Notes under the pieces: model-generated
What the model saw: only the letters and a program-made list of their open reading frames with translations
Databases searched by the model: none
What the model was told of the DNA's origin: nothing
Part shown: positions 49,742 to 60,169 of the stretch, one piece after another
Numbering within the stretch: position 1 is the stretch's first letter
Layout of the letters: every line of letters begins with the position of its first letter
Assembly: GCF_002013465.1 (NCBI RefSeq)
Contig: NZ_MAFC01000013.1
Span: forward strand, 124,001 to 188,000
DNA: 64,000 nucleotides
Direction of reading: 5' to 3'
Source of the DNA: Mycobacterium sp. D16R12
Lineage (GTDB): Bacteria; Actinomycetota; Actinomycetes; Mycobacteriales; Mycobacteriaceae
Translations under genes and position numbers: made by a program

Positions 49742-50293
49742 TCAGTCTCGGCGCAACGTGAAGAAGTACGGCTGGTCCATGTCCCGCAGGTCCATGATGC
49801 CCAGCAGCGTGGCGTCGTCGACCTTGCGGAAGTGGTCGATGATCGCCTTGTGGTCGTAGACCATGGCCGCGCTGACGGCGCCGCGGAACTCGATGTTGCG
49901 CAGCCGCGCGCGGTGCTTGTTGGTCCTGATCAGCGGTTTGAGCGCGGACAACGCGGTCGGAGACGTCCGCTTGACCATCGGGGACTCGGTCAGGCCGCTG
50001 ATCCGCCCCGCGAGCCCCATCGGCGCCAGCATCGGATCGACCGCGAAGATGTCGCCGCCACCATCGCTGAACAGCAGCGGGTGCACGTGGTTCAGGTCAT
50101 CGAACTGCTTGCCGTACCAGCCGGACACCGTCAGGATGCCGCCCATCGAATGCCCGGTGGGCACCTCTCCACCGTGCCAGCGCTGGCCGATCAATTCCTC
50201 GGATCGCACGGGTGCCAGATTGTCGAAGAAAGACAGGGCTTCTTGGGTGGTGGTGCCATGCTCCAGCGCGAGAAGATCCGACGTCGTTGTCAT
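49742..50293 (-). CDS. GXWXG/DUF4334-domain protein
   Basis: A 183-residue protein. 'QRWHGGEVPTGHSMGG' is the GXWXG-type motif, then 'GDIFAVDPML' and C-terminal 'DHKAIIDHFRKVDDATLLGI' and 'MDLRDMDQPYFFTLRR' of DUF4334. The pair is found together in actinobacterial cytosolic proteins; function unknown. The ATG at 50293 is chosen; the longer frame upstream runs antisense through tgt and is not real. Divergent from tgt (54 bp). Confidence 0.82.
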   Translation of the reverse strand: MTTTSDLLALEHGTTTQEALSFFDNLAPVRSEELIGQRWHGGEVPTGHSMGGILTVSGWYGKQFDDLNHVHPLLFSDGGGDIFAVDPMLAPMGLAGRISGLTESPMVKRTSPTALSALKPLIRTNKHRARLRNIEFRGAVSAAMVYDHKAIIDHFRKVDDATLLGIMDLRDMDQPYFFTLRRD

Positions 50294-50341
50294 GACCTTG
50301 AGCCTACGGCTCGGGGGTGCGACGCGCCCAGGGCAAAATAA

Positions 50342-51583
<1,242 letters not shown>

Positions 51584-51630
51584 GCCACAAAGCTCAGGCA
51601 CATCTCAGAATTCCGGCGCACACTGGACAC

Positions 51631-52860
51631 ATGCCTACTACGACTGACCCGGGCACCCTCTTGCTTCAGGTGCTCGACCCGGCCAATCGTGCGAATCCCT
51701 ACCCGGTCTACGGCCAGCTGGTCGAGCAGACGCAGGCGGGTCCGGTGCACCCGCCGGGTATGGACGTGAGTGTGCTGGCCACCTTCGCGGACTGTAACGC
51801 CGTGCTGCGCCACCCGCAGGCATCTTCGGATCGCCGTAAGTCGAAGATCGTCCAGCGACAGCTTGCGCAGAATCCCAATCTGATCGCCAGGCCCTCGTTC
51901 TTGGGGCTGGACGCCCCCGATCACACCCGGTTGCGCAAGCTGGCGTCGAAGGCGTTCGCACCCAAGGTGATCAACGCGATGGCCGAAGATATCCAGGCCA
52001 TCGTGGACCGGCTTCTGGAAGACATCGCCCAGCGTGGCACCGTCAACCTGATCACCGATTTCGCTTATCCGCTGCCCGTCGCGGTGATCTGCCGGATGCT
52101 GGGGGTGCCGATCGAAGACGAGCCTGAATTCGGCAGGGCTTCAGCGCTGCTCGCTCAGGGGTTGGACCCGGTTTTCGCGTTGACCGGTCAGGCGCCCGCC
52201 AACATGGACGAACGATTCCAGGCGGCCCATTGGATGTGGAACTACTTCATCGATCTCATCGCGGCCCGTCGGCGCAACCTCGGTGACGATCTGCTGTCCG
52301 GCCTGATCCAGGTGGAGGAGGCGGGCGATCAGCTCACCGAAGAGGAGATCATCTCCACGTGCACGCTGCTGCTCATCGCCGGACACGAGACCACCGTCAA
52401 TCTGATCGCCAATGCGTCATTGGCTATGCTGCAAGCTCCGAGGCAGTGGAAACTGTTGGGGCAGAACGTTGATAGAGCGTCGGCGGTCATCGAGGAGACG
52501 CTGCGCTATGACCCGCCCGTGCATATGGTGGCCCGGGTTGCCGTCGGCGATATGACGATTCGTGACTTCACGTTGCCCAACGGCGAGTGGGTGTTGTTGA
52601 TGCTGGCTGCCGCACAACGTGATCCGGAGATCGGTCCGGATCTGGATGTCTTCGATCCCGATCGCGCCGAGATCAAGCACCTTGCCTTCGGGCACGGACC
52701 GCACTTCTGTCTGGGTGCCCCGTTGGCCCGGTTGGAGGCCAAGCTGGCGTTGAGCTCGATCACGGCGCGGTTCCCCGGCGCACGACTGATCGGTGAGCCC
52801 AGCTACAAGCCCAATGTCACGCTGCGCGGACTCGCCGATCTTCCGGTAAGTGCCATCTAG
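51631..52860 (+). CDS. Cytochrome P450
   Basis: A 409-residue soluble P450. The oxygen-binding I-helix 'LLLIAGHETTVNLIAN', the ExxR motif 'VIEETLRYDPPVHM' and the heme ligand motif 'FGHGPHFCLGAPLARLEAKL' (Cys about residue 359) are complete. Substrate unknown. No ferredoxin gene is adjacent. Its 3' end overlaps the convergent ABC gene by 4 bp. Confidence 0.95.
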   Translation: MPTTTDPGTLLLQVLDPANRANPYPVYGQLVEQTQAGPVHPPGMDVSVLATFADCNAVLRHPQASSDRRKSKIVQRQLAQNPNLIARPSFLGLDAPDHTRLRKLASKAFAPKVINAMAEDIQAIVDRLLEDIAQRGTVNLITDFAYPLPVAVICRMLGVPIEDEPEFGRASALLAQGLDPVFALTGQAPANMDERFQAAHWMWNYFIDLIAARRRNLGDDLLSGLIQVEEAGDQLTEEEIISTCTLLLIAGHETTVNLIANASLAMLQAPRQWKLLGQNVDRASAVIEETLRYDPPVHMVARVAVGDMTIRDFTLPNGEWVLLMLAAAQRDPEIGPDLDVFDPDRAEIKHLAFGHGPHFCLGAPLARLEAKLALSSITARFPGARLIGEPSYKPNVTLRGLADLPVSAI

Positions 52861-54302
52861 CGCGCGACAGACCTGGCCAACCGTTCCTCCACCCTGTCCT
52901 GCGCCACCGACATCACCATGCAGACAATCCAGTAGTAGACGCCGGCAGTGACATAGAGCGTGAAGAACTGAAAGGTCGGCGCGGCGGCGACCTGCGCCGT
53001 GCGCATCACGTCGGTCACCAGAATCGCCGACGCCAGTGAGGTGTCCTTCACCAGAGAGATCAACGTGTTGGACAGCGGGGGTACCGCGACACGATTGGCC
53101 TGCGGAATGACGACGCGCCACAACGTGGTGCTGTAGCTCATGCCCAGGCTTGAGGCGGCCTCCCACTGCCCTCGGGGGATGCTCAGAATGGACGACCGGA
53201 TGATTTCGGCGGCATAGCCGCCGACGTTGAGGCTGAAGGCGATGACCGCGGCGGGAAATGGGCTGATCTTCACTCCGAATTCGGGCAGCGCGAAGAAGAT
53301 CAGAAACAGCTGAAGCAGCAGCGGTGTACCTCGGACGATCGAGATGTAGATCCGGGCAAGGCCGGAGAGCACGCGACGATCGGACATCCGGGCCAGCGCG
53401 ACCCCGAGGGCGATGACCAGACCGAACACGAAGCTGATGGCGGTCAGCGGAAGGGTGACGGTGAGCATGGCGCGCGCCATCGGCCATAGGTTGTCCAGAA
53501 CCAGCTGGGTATTGGACCGCCCGGGTCCAGAATTCCCCTGGCCCGCTTGAGGTTTCTGGGTGCCGCTGGCATCGGCCTTGAGGTACTTCTCGGAGATGCG
53601 TGTCAACGTGCCGTCGGCCGCCAACTGATCCAACGCCTTGTCCAGCTCGGGCAGCAGACCACTGTCCTTCCGCGCCGCGAATCCCTGCTCGCTGCGTGCA
53701 CCGGTGGTGCCCGCGATTTTCACCGCGGGGTCTCCGGTGCTGGCCAAGTAGGCGTAGACGGCGATGCTGTCGTTGATGACCACATCGACCCTGCCCTGGC
53801 TCAACAATGTGATGGATTGCGTGAAGCCCTCGACTGTCTCCACGCGGGCTCCGGCGTCGCGGGCGATCTGCGACCAGTTGCTTGTCGCATTCTCGGCAGC
53901 CACCTTGCCGCGGACATCCGCCAGCGTGTGAATGGAGTTGTCGTCGGCCCGGGTGACGATCACGCCCTCGCCCACCGTGTACGGCGTGGAAAGGTCGTAC
54001 TTGGCCTTACGTTCCGCGGTGATCGTCACCTGATTGGCGACGACGTCGAACCGCTCGGAGTCCAATCCGGCGAAGATCGCGTCCCACGGGATCTCGACGA
54101 ACTCCACCGGGCGCCCCAGTTTCTCGCCGACGGCGCGAGCCACATCCACGTCGTATCCGGTCAGCTCTCCGCTGTGCTCGTCATGGAAACTGAAGGGCGC
54201 ATAGACACCCTCGGTGCCGACCCGCAGCGTTTCCTGTGCCGGACCCCCGCAACCGGCTACTGCCAGTAGTGCCAGAAGTGCGAGCGCGACGGCACGAAAC
54301 AC
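52857..54302 (-). CDS. Amino-acid ABC transporter, fused binding protein and permease
   Basis: A 481-residue fusion. Residues 1-245 are a lipoprotein binding domain with lipobox 'LLAVAGCGGP' and 'GTEGVYAPFSFHDEHSGELT', 'FDVVANQVTITAERKAKYDL' as in polar amino-acid binding proteins. A linker rich in Gly/Gln follows. Residues 270-481 form a HisM/GlnP permease with 'YISIVRGTPLLLQLFLIFF' and EAA loop 'QWEAASSLGMSYSTTLWRVV'. No ATPase gene is adjacent; it must be supplied from elsewhere. Such fusions are known (GlnP-like). Confidence 0.9.
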   Translation of the reverse strand: MFRAVALALLALLAVAGCGGPAQETLRVGTEGVYAPFSFHDEHSGELTGYDVDVARAVGEKLGRPVEFVEIPWDAIFAGLDSERFDVVANQVTITAERKAKYDLSTPYTVGEGVIVTRADDNSIHTLADVRGKVAAENATSNWSQIARDAGARVETVEGFTQSITLLSQGRVDVVINDSIAVYAYLASTGDPAVKIAGTTGARSEQGFAARKDSGLLPELDKALDQLAADGTLTRISEKYLKADASGTQKPQAGQGNSGPGRSNTQLVLDNLWPMARAMLTVTLPLTAISFVFGLVIALGVALARMSDRRVLSGLARIYISIVRGTPLLLQLFLIFFALPEFGVKISPFPAAVIAFSLNVGGYAAEIIRSSILSIPRGQWEAASSLGMSYSTTLWRVVIPQANRVAVPPLSNTLISLVKDTSLASAILVTDVMRTAQVAAAPTFQFFTLYVTAGVYYWIVCMVMSVAQDRVEERLARSVAR

Positions 54303-54346
54303 CGCGGGAGGCTAACACGATTCCGTGCCAACCAGGCTGCTTCGGA

Positions 54347-55222
54347 TCAGTCCGGGTATATCCACGGGTCGCGTGGGATGCGGCCCGCGTCGAACTCGAT
54401 CAGCAGGTCGGCGGCGTCGGTGGCCTGGTATCCGAGCGATTCGCATATCAAGCCGAATGCCCGCTGCGCACCCAGATCGGCGATGGTCACCGCGCCATCG
54501 CGTTTGGCCAGGCGTGCTCTCGCCGTATTGAGAACCAGCGGGACATGTGTGTAGCTGGGCGCCGGGTAACCGAGCAGCGCGCCCAGGTAGGCCTGTCTGG
54601 GCGCGGAGGCCAGCAGATCGTCACCGCGTACCACCTGATCGATGCCCTGTGCGTGGTCGTCGATCACCACCGCGACGTTGTAGGCGGTCACGCCGTCACC
54701 GCGGCGCACCACGAAATCGTCGACCAGGCCGGTGTATTCACCGTGCAGTGTGTCCCGCACGGTGACCGTGGAATTCTCCGTGCGCAGCCGCAGCGCGGGC
54801 GGGCGTTCGGAGCGGCCCACGCGGCGCTGTGCGCGTTCGGATTCGGACAAGTCCCGGCAGGTGCCCGGATATGCGCCGGGCGGGGAGTGCGGCGCCGTCG
54901 GCGCTTGGGCGATATCTTTTCTGCTGCAATAGCATTCGTATAGCAGGCCGCGAGAGTCCAGCGAGTCGAGCACCTCGCCGTAGGCGCTGGTCCGATTGGT
55001 CTGCCACACCACGGGTTCATCCCACTCCAGGCCGATTGCGGCGAGATCGGCCAGCTGGCGTTGCCCCACGGCGGTGCTGGTGCGGGTGTCCAGGTCTTCC
55101 ACCCGCATGAGGAACCGGCGCCCGGTCGAGCGTGCCAGCAGCCACGCCAACAACGCGGTGCGCAGATTGCCTATATGCAGGTCACCCGAGGGGCTCGGTG
55201 CGAATCGACCGGCACCCGTCAC
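54347..55222 (-). CDS. gluQ: Glutamyl-Q tRNA(Asp) synthetase
   Basis: A 291-residue truncated glutamyl-tRNA synthetase paralogue without an anticodon-binding domain. 'GRFAPSPSGDLHIGNLRTAL' contains the HIGH-like motif; 'LAKRDGAV' is the KMSKS-like loop; 'YECYCSRKDI' and a later Cys form a zinc site. It attaches glutamate to queuosine-34 of tRNA-Asp. It overlaps the ligase stop by 4 nt (GTGA), so it is co-transcribed from the ligC side. Confidence 0.9.
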   Translation of the reverse strand: MTGAGRFAPSPSGDLHIGNLRTALLAWLLARSTGRRFLMRVEDLDTRTSTAVGQRQLADLAAIGLEWDEPVVWQTNRTSAYGEVLDSLDSRGLLYECYCSRKDIAQAPTAPHSPPGAYPGTCRDLSESERAQRRVGRSERPPALRLRTENSTVTVRDTLHGEYTGLVDDFVVRRGDGVTAYNVAVVIDDHAQGIDQVVRGDDLLASAPRQAYLGALLGYPAPSYTHVPLVLNTARARLAKRDGAVTIADLGAQRAFGLICESLGYQATDAADLLIEFDAGRIPRDPWIYPD

Positions 55223-56289
55223 ACCAGGCCCGGAACGATCTCGTTGAGACTGAAAGCGATTGGTCGTTCCAGCTGGTCGTAGGTGCAGGAATGGGAATCG
55301 CGATCGGGGCGCCAGCGGTTGAATTGTGCGGTGTGCCGAAACCGCACACCCTCCATATGGTCGTAGCGGACCTCCACCACCCGCTCGGGACGCAGGGCCA
55401 CAAATGACAGGTCCTTGCCGGCATTCCAGCGGGAGCCCGCGTTCTTCTGCGGTGTGCGTTCACCGGACTCGTGAGCGGCCCAGTTCCAGGGGTGATCATC
55501 GAGGGGGGTGACAAGCGGTTGCAGCTCCCGGAAGAGCCGCTTGCGTTCGGCCATCGGGAACGCACCGATCACGCCGACCGACGCCAACGCACCGTCGTCC
55601 TGATACAGACCGAGCAGCAGTGAGCCGATGGCATCATCGCCCGACTTGTGCACCCGATACCCGGCCACCACGCAATCGGCGGTCCGCTCGGGTTTGATCT
55701 TGAACATCACCCGCTTGTTGGGCTGGTAGGCGATGGCCAACGGTTTCGCGATGAGACCGTCGGTACCGGCGCCCTCGAACTCCTCGAACCAGCGCTGCGC
55801 GAGGGTCTGGTCGGTGGTGGCGGGGGTGAGATGAATGGAGGTACCCGTCTTAGCGAGTGCTTCCGTCAATGCGGAACGGCGCTCGCTGAAGGGTCGCCCG
55901 GTGTAGTCCTCGTCACCCAGCGCCAGCAGATCGAATGCGATGAATGAGGCGGGCGTCTGCTCGGCCAGCAGCCGCACGCGTGAGTCCGCCGGGTGAATCC
56001 GTTGTTGCAGCGCCTCGAAGTCCAGTCCGGACTCGGTGGCGATCACGATCTCGCCGTCGATCACGCAGCGCTCGGGCAACTCGGCCAGAACGGCAGTAAC
56101 CAGCTCAGGGAAGTATCGGGTCAGTGGTTTTTCGTTGCGGCTGCCCAGCTCGACGTCATCGCCGTCACGAAAGACGATCGACCTGAACCCGTCCCATTTG
56201 GGTTCATACGACGCATCGCCCGGGATTTTTGCGACAGGTTTTGCAAGCATTGGCGCGATTGGAGGCATGACGGGCAGGTCCATTCCCAT
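55219..56289 (-). CDS. ligC: ATP-dependent DNA ligase
   Basis: A 356-residue ATP-dependent ligase. The adenylated Lys is Lys31 in 'YEPKWDGFRSIVFRDGD' (motif I), followed by 'ELGSRNEKPLTRYFPELV', 'VIDGEIVI' (motif IIIa/IV) and 'DGLIAKPLAIAYQPNKRVMF' with 'KIKPERTADCVVAGYR'. The C-terminal OB domain ends 'HTAQFNRWRPDRD'. This matches mycobacterial LigC used in nonhomologous repair. Start 56289 (MGMDLP) is back to back with the polymerase start; a slightly internal ATG at 56283 is possible. Confidence 0.92.
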   Translation of the reverse strand: MGMDLPVMPPIAPMLAKPVAKIPGDASYEPKWDGFRSIVFRDGDDVELGSRNEKPLTRYFPELVTAVLAELPERCVIDGEIVIATESGLDFEALQQRIHPADSRVRLLAEQTPASFIAFDLLALGDEDYTGRPFSERRSALTEALAKTGTSIHLTPATTDQTLAQRWFEEFEGAGTDGLIAKPLAIAYQPNKRVMFKIKPERTADCVVAGYRVHKSGDDAIGSLLLGLYQDDGALASVGVIGAFPMAERKRLFRELQPLVTPLDDHPWNWAAHESGERTPQKNAGSRWNAGKDLSFVALRPERVVEVRYDHMEGVRFRHTAQFNRWRPDRDSHSCTYDQLERPIAFSLNEIVPGLV

Positions 56290-57330
56290 ATGATGACGGT
56301 AATGCCCACGCCCGCCGAGGAACTGGATGTCGACGGCATCGCCGTCCGGCTGAGCAACCCTGACAAGGTGTACTTCCCCCAGTTGGGCGCCGATGGCGGC
56401 ACCAAGCGCCACCTCGCCGAGTATTACCGGAGCGTGGCACTCGGCCCGATGATGAACGCGGTGCGCGACCGCCCCACCCACCTGCAGCGTTTCCCCGACG
56501 GCATCGACGGCGAGGAGATCTACCAGAAGCGACTGCCCAAGCATTATCCCGATTACCTGGACAGCTGCGAGGTGACTTTCCCCTCGGGCCGCACCGCAGA
56601 GGTGCTGCGGGTAACCAAGCCCGCCGCGATCGTGTGGGCAGCGCAGATGGGCACGGTGACGCTGCATCCGTGGCAGGTGCGATATCCCGATCTTGATCAC
56701 CCAGACGAGCTGCGCATCGACCTGGACCCGCAGCCGGGGACCGGATTCGACGAGGCCAAGTCCGTGGCGCTCGACGTGCTGCGTCCGCTGCTCGATGAGC
56801 TGGGGTTCATTGCGTATCCGAAAACCTCCGGGGGCCGGGGCATTCACATCTATCTGCGCATCGAAACCCGCTGGGATTTCCTCGAGGTGCGTCGTGCCGG
56901 TATCGCGCTGGCTCGCGAGGTGGAACGTCGTGCACCCCAGCAGGTGACCACCTCGTGGTGGAAGGAAGAACGCGGCGAGCGCATCTTCATCGACTTCAAT
57001 CAGAACGCGCGTGATCGCACCATGGCATCGGCGTACTCGGTGCGGCGCACCCCGATCGCCACCGTTTCCACCCCGTTGACGTGGGAAGAGCTCGTCGACG
57101 CCGAACCCGATGACTTCACCATCGCGACCGTGCCCGAGCTGCTCCGGAAACGCCCAGACCCCATGGCGGATATGGACGATGCAGCGCAATCGATCGAGCC
57201 GCTGCTTGAGATGGTAGAACGGGACGAGGCGAACGGACTGGGCGATATGCCCTATCCGCCGAACTACCCGAAGATGCCGGGAGAACCGAAACGCGTTCAG
57301 CCATCCAGGGATACCGATAGGAAGCACTAG
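56290..57330 (+). CDS. LigD-type polymerase-domain protein (PolDom/prim-pol)
   Basis: A 346-residue AEP polymerase of the LigD POL family. 'VRLSNPDKVYFPQLGADGGT', 'TLHPWQVRYPDLDHPDELRI' with the metal motif DLD, 'SGGRGIHIYLRIETRWDF' and 'DFNQNARDRTMASAYSVRRT' are the family blocks. It probably adds or fills in nucleotides during double-strand break repair together with the ligase. ATG 56290 or 56293 start the reading frame immediately after the divergent ligase start. It overlaps the GT87 gene by 1 nt. Confidence 0.9.
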   Translation: MMTVMPTPAEELDVDGIAVRLSNPDKVYFPQLGADGGTKRHLAEYYRSVALGPMMNAVRDRPTHLQRFPDGIDGEEIYQKRLPKHYPDYLDSCEVTFPSGRTAEVLRVTKPAAIVWAAQMGTVTLHPWQVRYPDLDHPDELRIDLDPQPGTGFDEAKSVALDVLRPLLDELGFIAYPKTSGGRGIHIYLRIETRWDFLEVRRAGIALAREVERRAPQQVTTSWWKEERGERIFIDFNQNARDRTMASAYSVRRTPIATVSTPLTWEELVDAEPDDFTIATVPELLRKRPDPMADMDDAAQSIEPLLEMVERDEANGLGDMPYPPNYPKMPGEPKRVQPSRDTDRKH

Positions 57331-58589
57331 TGACGGTCCGCAGTATGTCGTGGCGGGCGGCCGGCGCGTGGCTGGCGGCCGGGGTGGTGGCGGTGCTGGT
57401 GCAGCATTGGCTGATTCCGCTGAACGCCCCCAACAGCTTCGGATTGTTCAGCAACGGTGGCGATCTGATGACCTACCGATTCGGCGGTCTGCGGGTTCTG
57501 CACGGTGAGCCGTTGTATGCCACGGAAATTCCGGATGCGGGATGGTTCACCTATACGCCGTTCGCGGGGTTACTTTTCGCCCCACTGGGTTTGGTTCCAC
57601 TAGGCGCGGCAAAGGTCATCTGGTTCCTGGTGAATCTGGGAGCGCTCTTCGCCATCATCTGGCGCTGCTGGCGGGTTCTTGGATTCTCGGCCGATGGTCG
57701 CCTCGCCGTTGCATGTGTGGGAATGAACTTGGTGGCCTGGGATATTCAGCCGATTCATGGAACGCTATGGCAGGGGCAGGTCAATCTGGTGTTGGCCGCC
57801 CTCATCATCTGGGACCTAACCCGGCCCGAGGGCGCGCGGTGGCGTGGCTGGTCGGTGGGTGTCGCTGCGGGAGTCAAACTCACGGCGATCATCTTCGTTC
57901 CGTACCTGCTGATTTCCCGTCAGTGGCGGGCCGCGGTGGTGGCGTTGGTGACGGCGGTGGGCACCGTGGCGCTGGGATGGATTGTGCTGCCGTCGGATTC
58001 ATCCGACTACTGGCTGGGTGCCGTGCGCACCACCGGCCACATCGGCTCTCTGGACCATCCGGCCAACGCATCGATCGGCGGCGCGTTGTCGAATATCTAT
58101 ACGCCGCAACCCATGCCAACATGGCTGTGGGTCCTGCTCGCGGGCTCGGCCGCGCTGCTGGGGATGGCCGCCGCCCAGCAGGCGCACCGGAATGGTCGCG
58201 AGCTGCTGGCGGTGACCGTGGTGGGCATGGTCGGCTGTGTTGTCTCTCCGCTGGCGTGGGGGCATCACTGGGTGTGGACGGTGCCGCTGATGGTGTTGTT
58301 GGTCAACCAGATACTGATCACTCGTGGCGCTCAGCGCTGGCTGTGGACCGCGATGGCGGCCATCGCTGCGGTGACCGTGTCCATGTGGTGGTACCTGGTG
58401 CTGTACGTCCGCGCGATGCGGATAGACCCCGATTTCGGTTCCTACATCACCGCCTGGGACGCCGTGATCGCGCAGATGTCCCGCGCGGAAAGGGTGTTTG
58501 ACTCCGCCATCTATCCGTTGCTGTTCTTTGTGGTGGCGATCTGGATACTCGCAACCACATCGTGGCGTGCCGGTACCGTGCAGGAATGA
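57330..58589 (+). CDS. GT87-family mannosyltransferase-like membrane protein
   Basis: A 419-residue membrane glycosyltransferase of the DUF2029/PimE-type GT87 family, with about ten membrane helices. It starts with 'MSWRAAGAWLAAGVVAVLVQ' and carries an acidic 'SNGGDLMTYRFGGLRVLHGE' loop after the first helix, where the catalytic Asp is expected, and 'LTRPEGARWRGWSVGVAAGV' further on. It would use polyprenyl-phosphate mannose to modify lipids or glycans in the envelope. Exact substrate unknown. GTG 57330 overlaps the polymerase stop; the lipoprotein overlaps at the end. Confidence 0.82.
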   Translation: MTVRSMSWRAAGAWLAAGVVAVLVQHWLIPLNAPNSFGLFSNGGDLMTYRFGGLRVLHGEPLYATEIPDAGWFTYTPFAGLLFAPLGLVPLGAAKVIWFLVNLGALFAIIWRCWRVLGFSADGRLAVACVGMNLVAWDIQPIHGTLWQGQVNLVLAALIIWDLTRPEGARWRGWSVGVAAGVKLTAIIFVPYLLISRQWRAAVVALVTAVGTVALGWIVLPSDSSDYWLGAVRTTGHIGSLDHPANASIGGALSNIYTPQPMPTWLWVLLAGSAALLGMAAAQQAHRNGRELLAVTVVGMVGCVVSPLAWGHHWVWTVPLMVLLVNQILITRGAQRWLWTAMAAIAAVTVSMWWYLVLYVRAMRIDPDFGSYITAWDAVIAQMSRAERVFDSAIYPLLFFVVAIWILATTSWRAGTVQE

Positions 58590-59092
58590 AGCGTTGGGCG
58601 GCGACCTGTGTCATTGCGCTGCTCGCGGTGGGTGGCTGCTCGTCATGGGACGCGCCCGATTCCACCCAGACTTCCTACACGCCGCAAAAGACCGGAGCAT
58701 CGCCAATCCGCTACGACTCCGGGCCGTTGGAGCAGCGTTTCCCGAAGCTACCGAAACCGGTGACCGGTGAATGGGTGCAGGGCTTCTTCGGCGACGAGCC
58801 CCTGCCGGGTCCGAACACCACGTATTGGGTCGACGCGATCATCGAGATGCCGCCGCAGCAGCTGGCCTCGTACGTAGCGCCCTTCCGCTCCAGCATGGTG
58901 CTTGCCACCAGGCCGCGTCTGTGGAAGACGCTCGATACGGGTGTGTCGTCCTCCGCGCAGTTCGAACGCAGCGACGAACTCGACCGGATGCTGTCCACCA
59001 ACAGCGCCAAGGGCGGGTGGGAGGTCAAGGCATTCGCACCCAAGGATGGTTCGGTGCTCGTCTTGTCCGCTCAGGGTAAGGACGTGACCTAG
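58586..59092 (+). CDS. Putative lipoprotein
   Basis: A 168-residue lipoprotein with 'TCVIALLAVGGCSSWD' (lipobox GGC). The mature part has 'EMPPQQLASYVAPFRSSMVL' and beta segments; no Cys pair and no family known. ATGA overlap with the GT87 gene suggests co-translation and perhaps a joint envelope function. It overlaps the convergent membrane gene by 4 bp. Confidence 0.72.
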   Translation: MKRWAATCVIALLAVGGCSSWDAPDSTQTSYTPQKTGASPIRYDSGPLEQRFPKLPKPVTGEWVQGFFGDEPLPGPNTTYWVDAIIEMPPQQLASYVAPFRSSMVLATRPRLWKTLDTGVSSSAQFERSDELDRMLSTNSAKGGWEVKAFAPKDGSVLVLSAQGKDVT

Positions 59093-59763
59093 GACTTGCG
59101 GGTGCGACGGTTCCGCAGGCCCCGCGCCGGTTCGAGCGCTTCCTCGTCGTGGAGGTCCTTGGTGTCCTCGGCGGTTTCGTCGGCAGGTGGTTCCACGGCC
59201 TCAGACTCCTCGGACTCCTGGACAGGGGTCTGGTCCGCCGACGTGGTCTCGTCGGTGTCGGTGCTGGGTTCTGCGACCTCGATGGCCTTCTTCTTGGCCG
59301 GACGGGGCTTGCGTTCCTTTTCCGGCGCCTCGGCCACGAACGCCAGGTGATACGCCGCGAAGGCCAGTATTCCGATGGCCGCTGCCGCGCCGTACACCCC
59401 GAATTCCCAGATGCCGAACCGGTCCAGGTCCAGCCAGATCTCGGCGATCGCGGTTCCGATGATGAGGGCGCCGGCAAGGAAATGGCCGGTGAAGGCGGCC
59501 GCGCGCAGCGTGAGCGCCAGCTGTGGTGTCGCGAACTCGGGTCCGCGAGTCCGCCGCCAGGAGATCAGGGCCGGGACACCCGCGGCGGCCAGCAGCAGGC
59601 CGGCGAGGATCCGCAGCCCGGTACCGACGGCGTGGCCGGTGGCCCCGTTCAATTCGGGCCAGCGAGGCAGCACAAAGAAGAAAAAAAGCAGTCCCGCGAT
59701 CAAGGAGAGAGCGGCATGGCTGCTGGTCAGAACGATGGTCGCCGTCCGGCGTCCGGCAGCCAT
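59089..59763 (-). CDS. Conserved membrane protein with acidic tail
   Basis: A 224-residue protein with four membrane helices (about 8-32, 45-66, 82-108 and 118-142) and a long Lys/Arg- then Glu/Asp/Thr-rich tail ('TDTDETTSADQTPVQESEES'). This is a common mycobacterial layout of unknown function. Start ATG 59763. Last gene of the conserved chromosome before the right-hand island. Confidence 0.72.
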   Translation of the reverse strand: MAAGRRTATIVLTSSHAALSLIAGLLFFFFVLPRWPELNGATGHAVGTGLRILAGLLLAAAGVPALISWRRTRGPEFATPQLALTLRAAAFTGHFLAGALIIGTAIAEIWLDLDRFGIWEFGVYGAAAAIGILAFAAYHLAFVAEAPEKERKPRPAKKKAIEVAEPSTDTDETTSADQTPVQESEESEAVEPPADETAEDTKDLHDEEALEPARGLRNRRTRKS

Positions 59764-59787
59764 TGCCCTCCTTGATGCGGTCCTGCA

Positions 59788-60165
59788 GTGGCGGACGTAC
59801 TTAGGCCTTACTTGAACATCCGCGTTGTTCCTCTGGACAGCATAGACACCTCATCTGGGGACGAGCCAAGCCTGCTTGACCAGGCACGGGGCAGATCACC
59901 GCTGATGTTGTCCGCAGATAAGCCACGTCCGGTTGTGTCACGGGCGCTGACTGAGGCAGATCAGGCAGAGGTTGTTGAGATGTACGCGCGTGGAATGTCT
60001 CTGATCGAGATTGCCCGCGAGCGACGGATGAGCAAGGGATCAGTGGTGAAGCTGCTGGATCGGGCTGGGGTGAAGCGGCGGAAGGTGGGTCGACGGAAGT
60101 CGGAGCCATCCGACACATCGAAAGGAATCTCCGGGGCGTCGTGCTGGACTACCAGTGCAGAATAA
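59788..60165 (+). CDS. HTH protein resembling a recombinase C-terminal DNA-binding domain
   Basis: A 125-residue protein. Residues 50-105 are a helix-turn-helix 'LTEADQAEVVEMYARGMSLI' with 'EIARERRMSKGSVVKLLDRA', as at the C-terminus of resolvases and in HTH_38 proteins. No catalytic domain precedes it, so it may be a remnant or an independent regulator. It lies at the edge of the island, near the presumed junction. Start and end are plausible but not certain. Confidence 0.6.
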   Translation: MADVLRPYLNIRVVPLDSIDTSSGDEPSLLDQARGRSPLMLSADKPRPVVSRALTEADQAEVVEMYARGMSLIEIARERRMSKGSVVKLLDRAGVKRRKVGRRKSEPSDTSKGISGASCWTTSAE

Positions 60166-60169
60166 CTGC

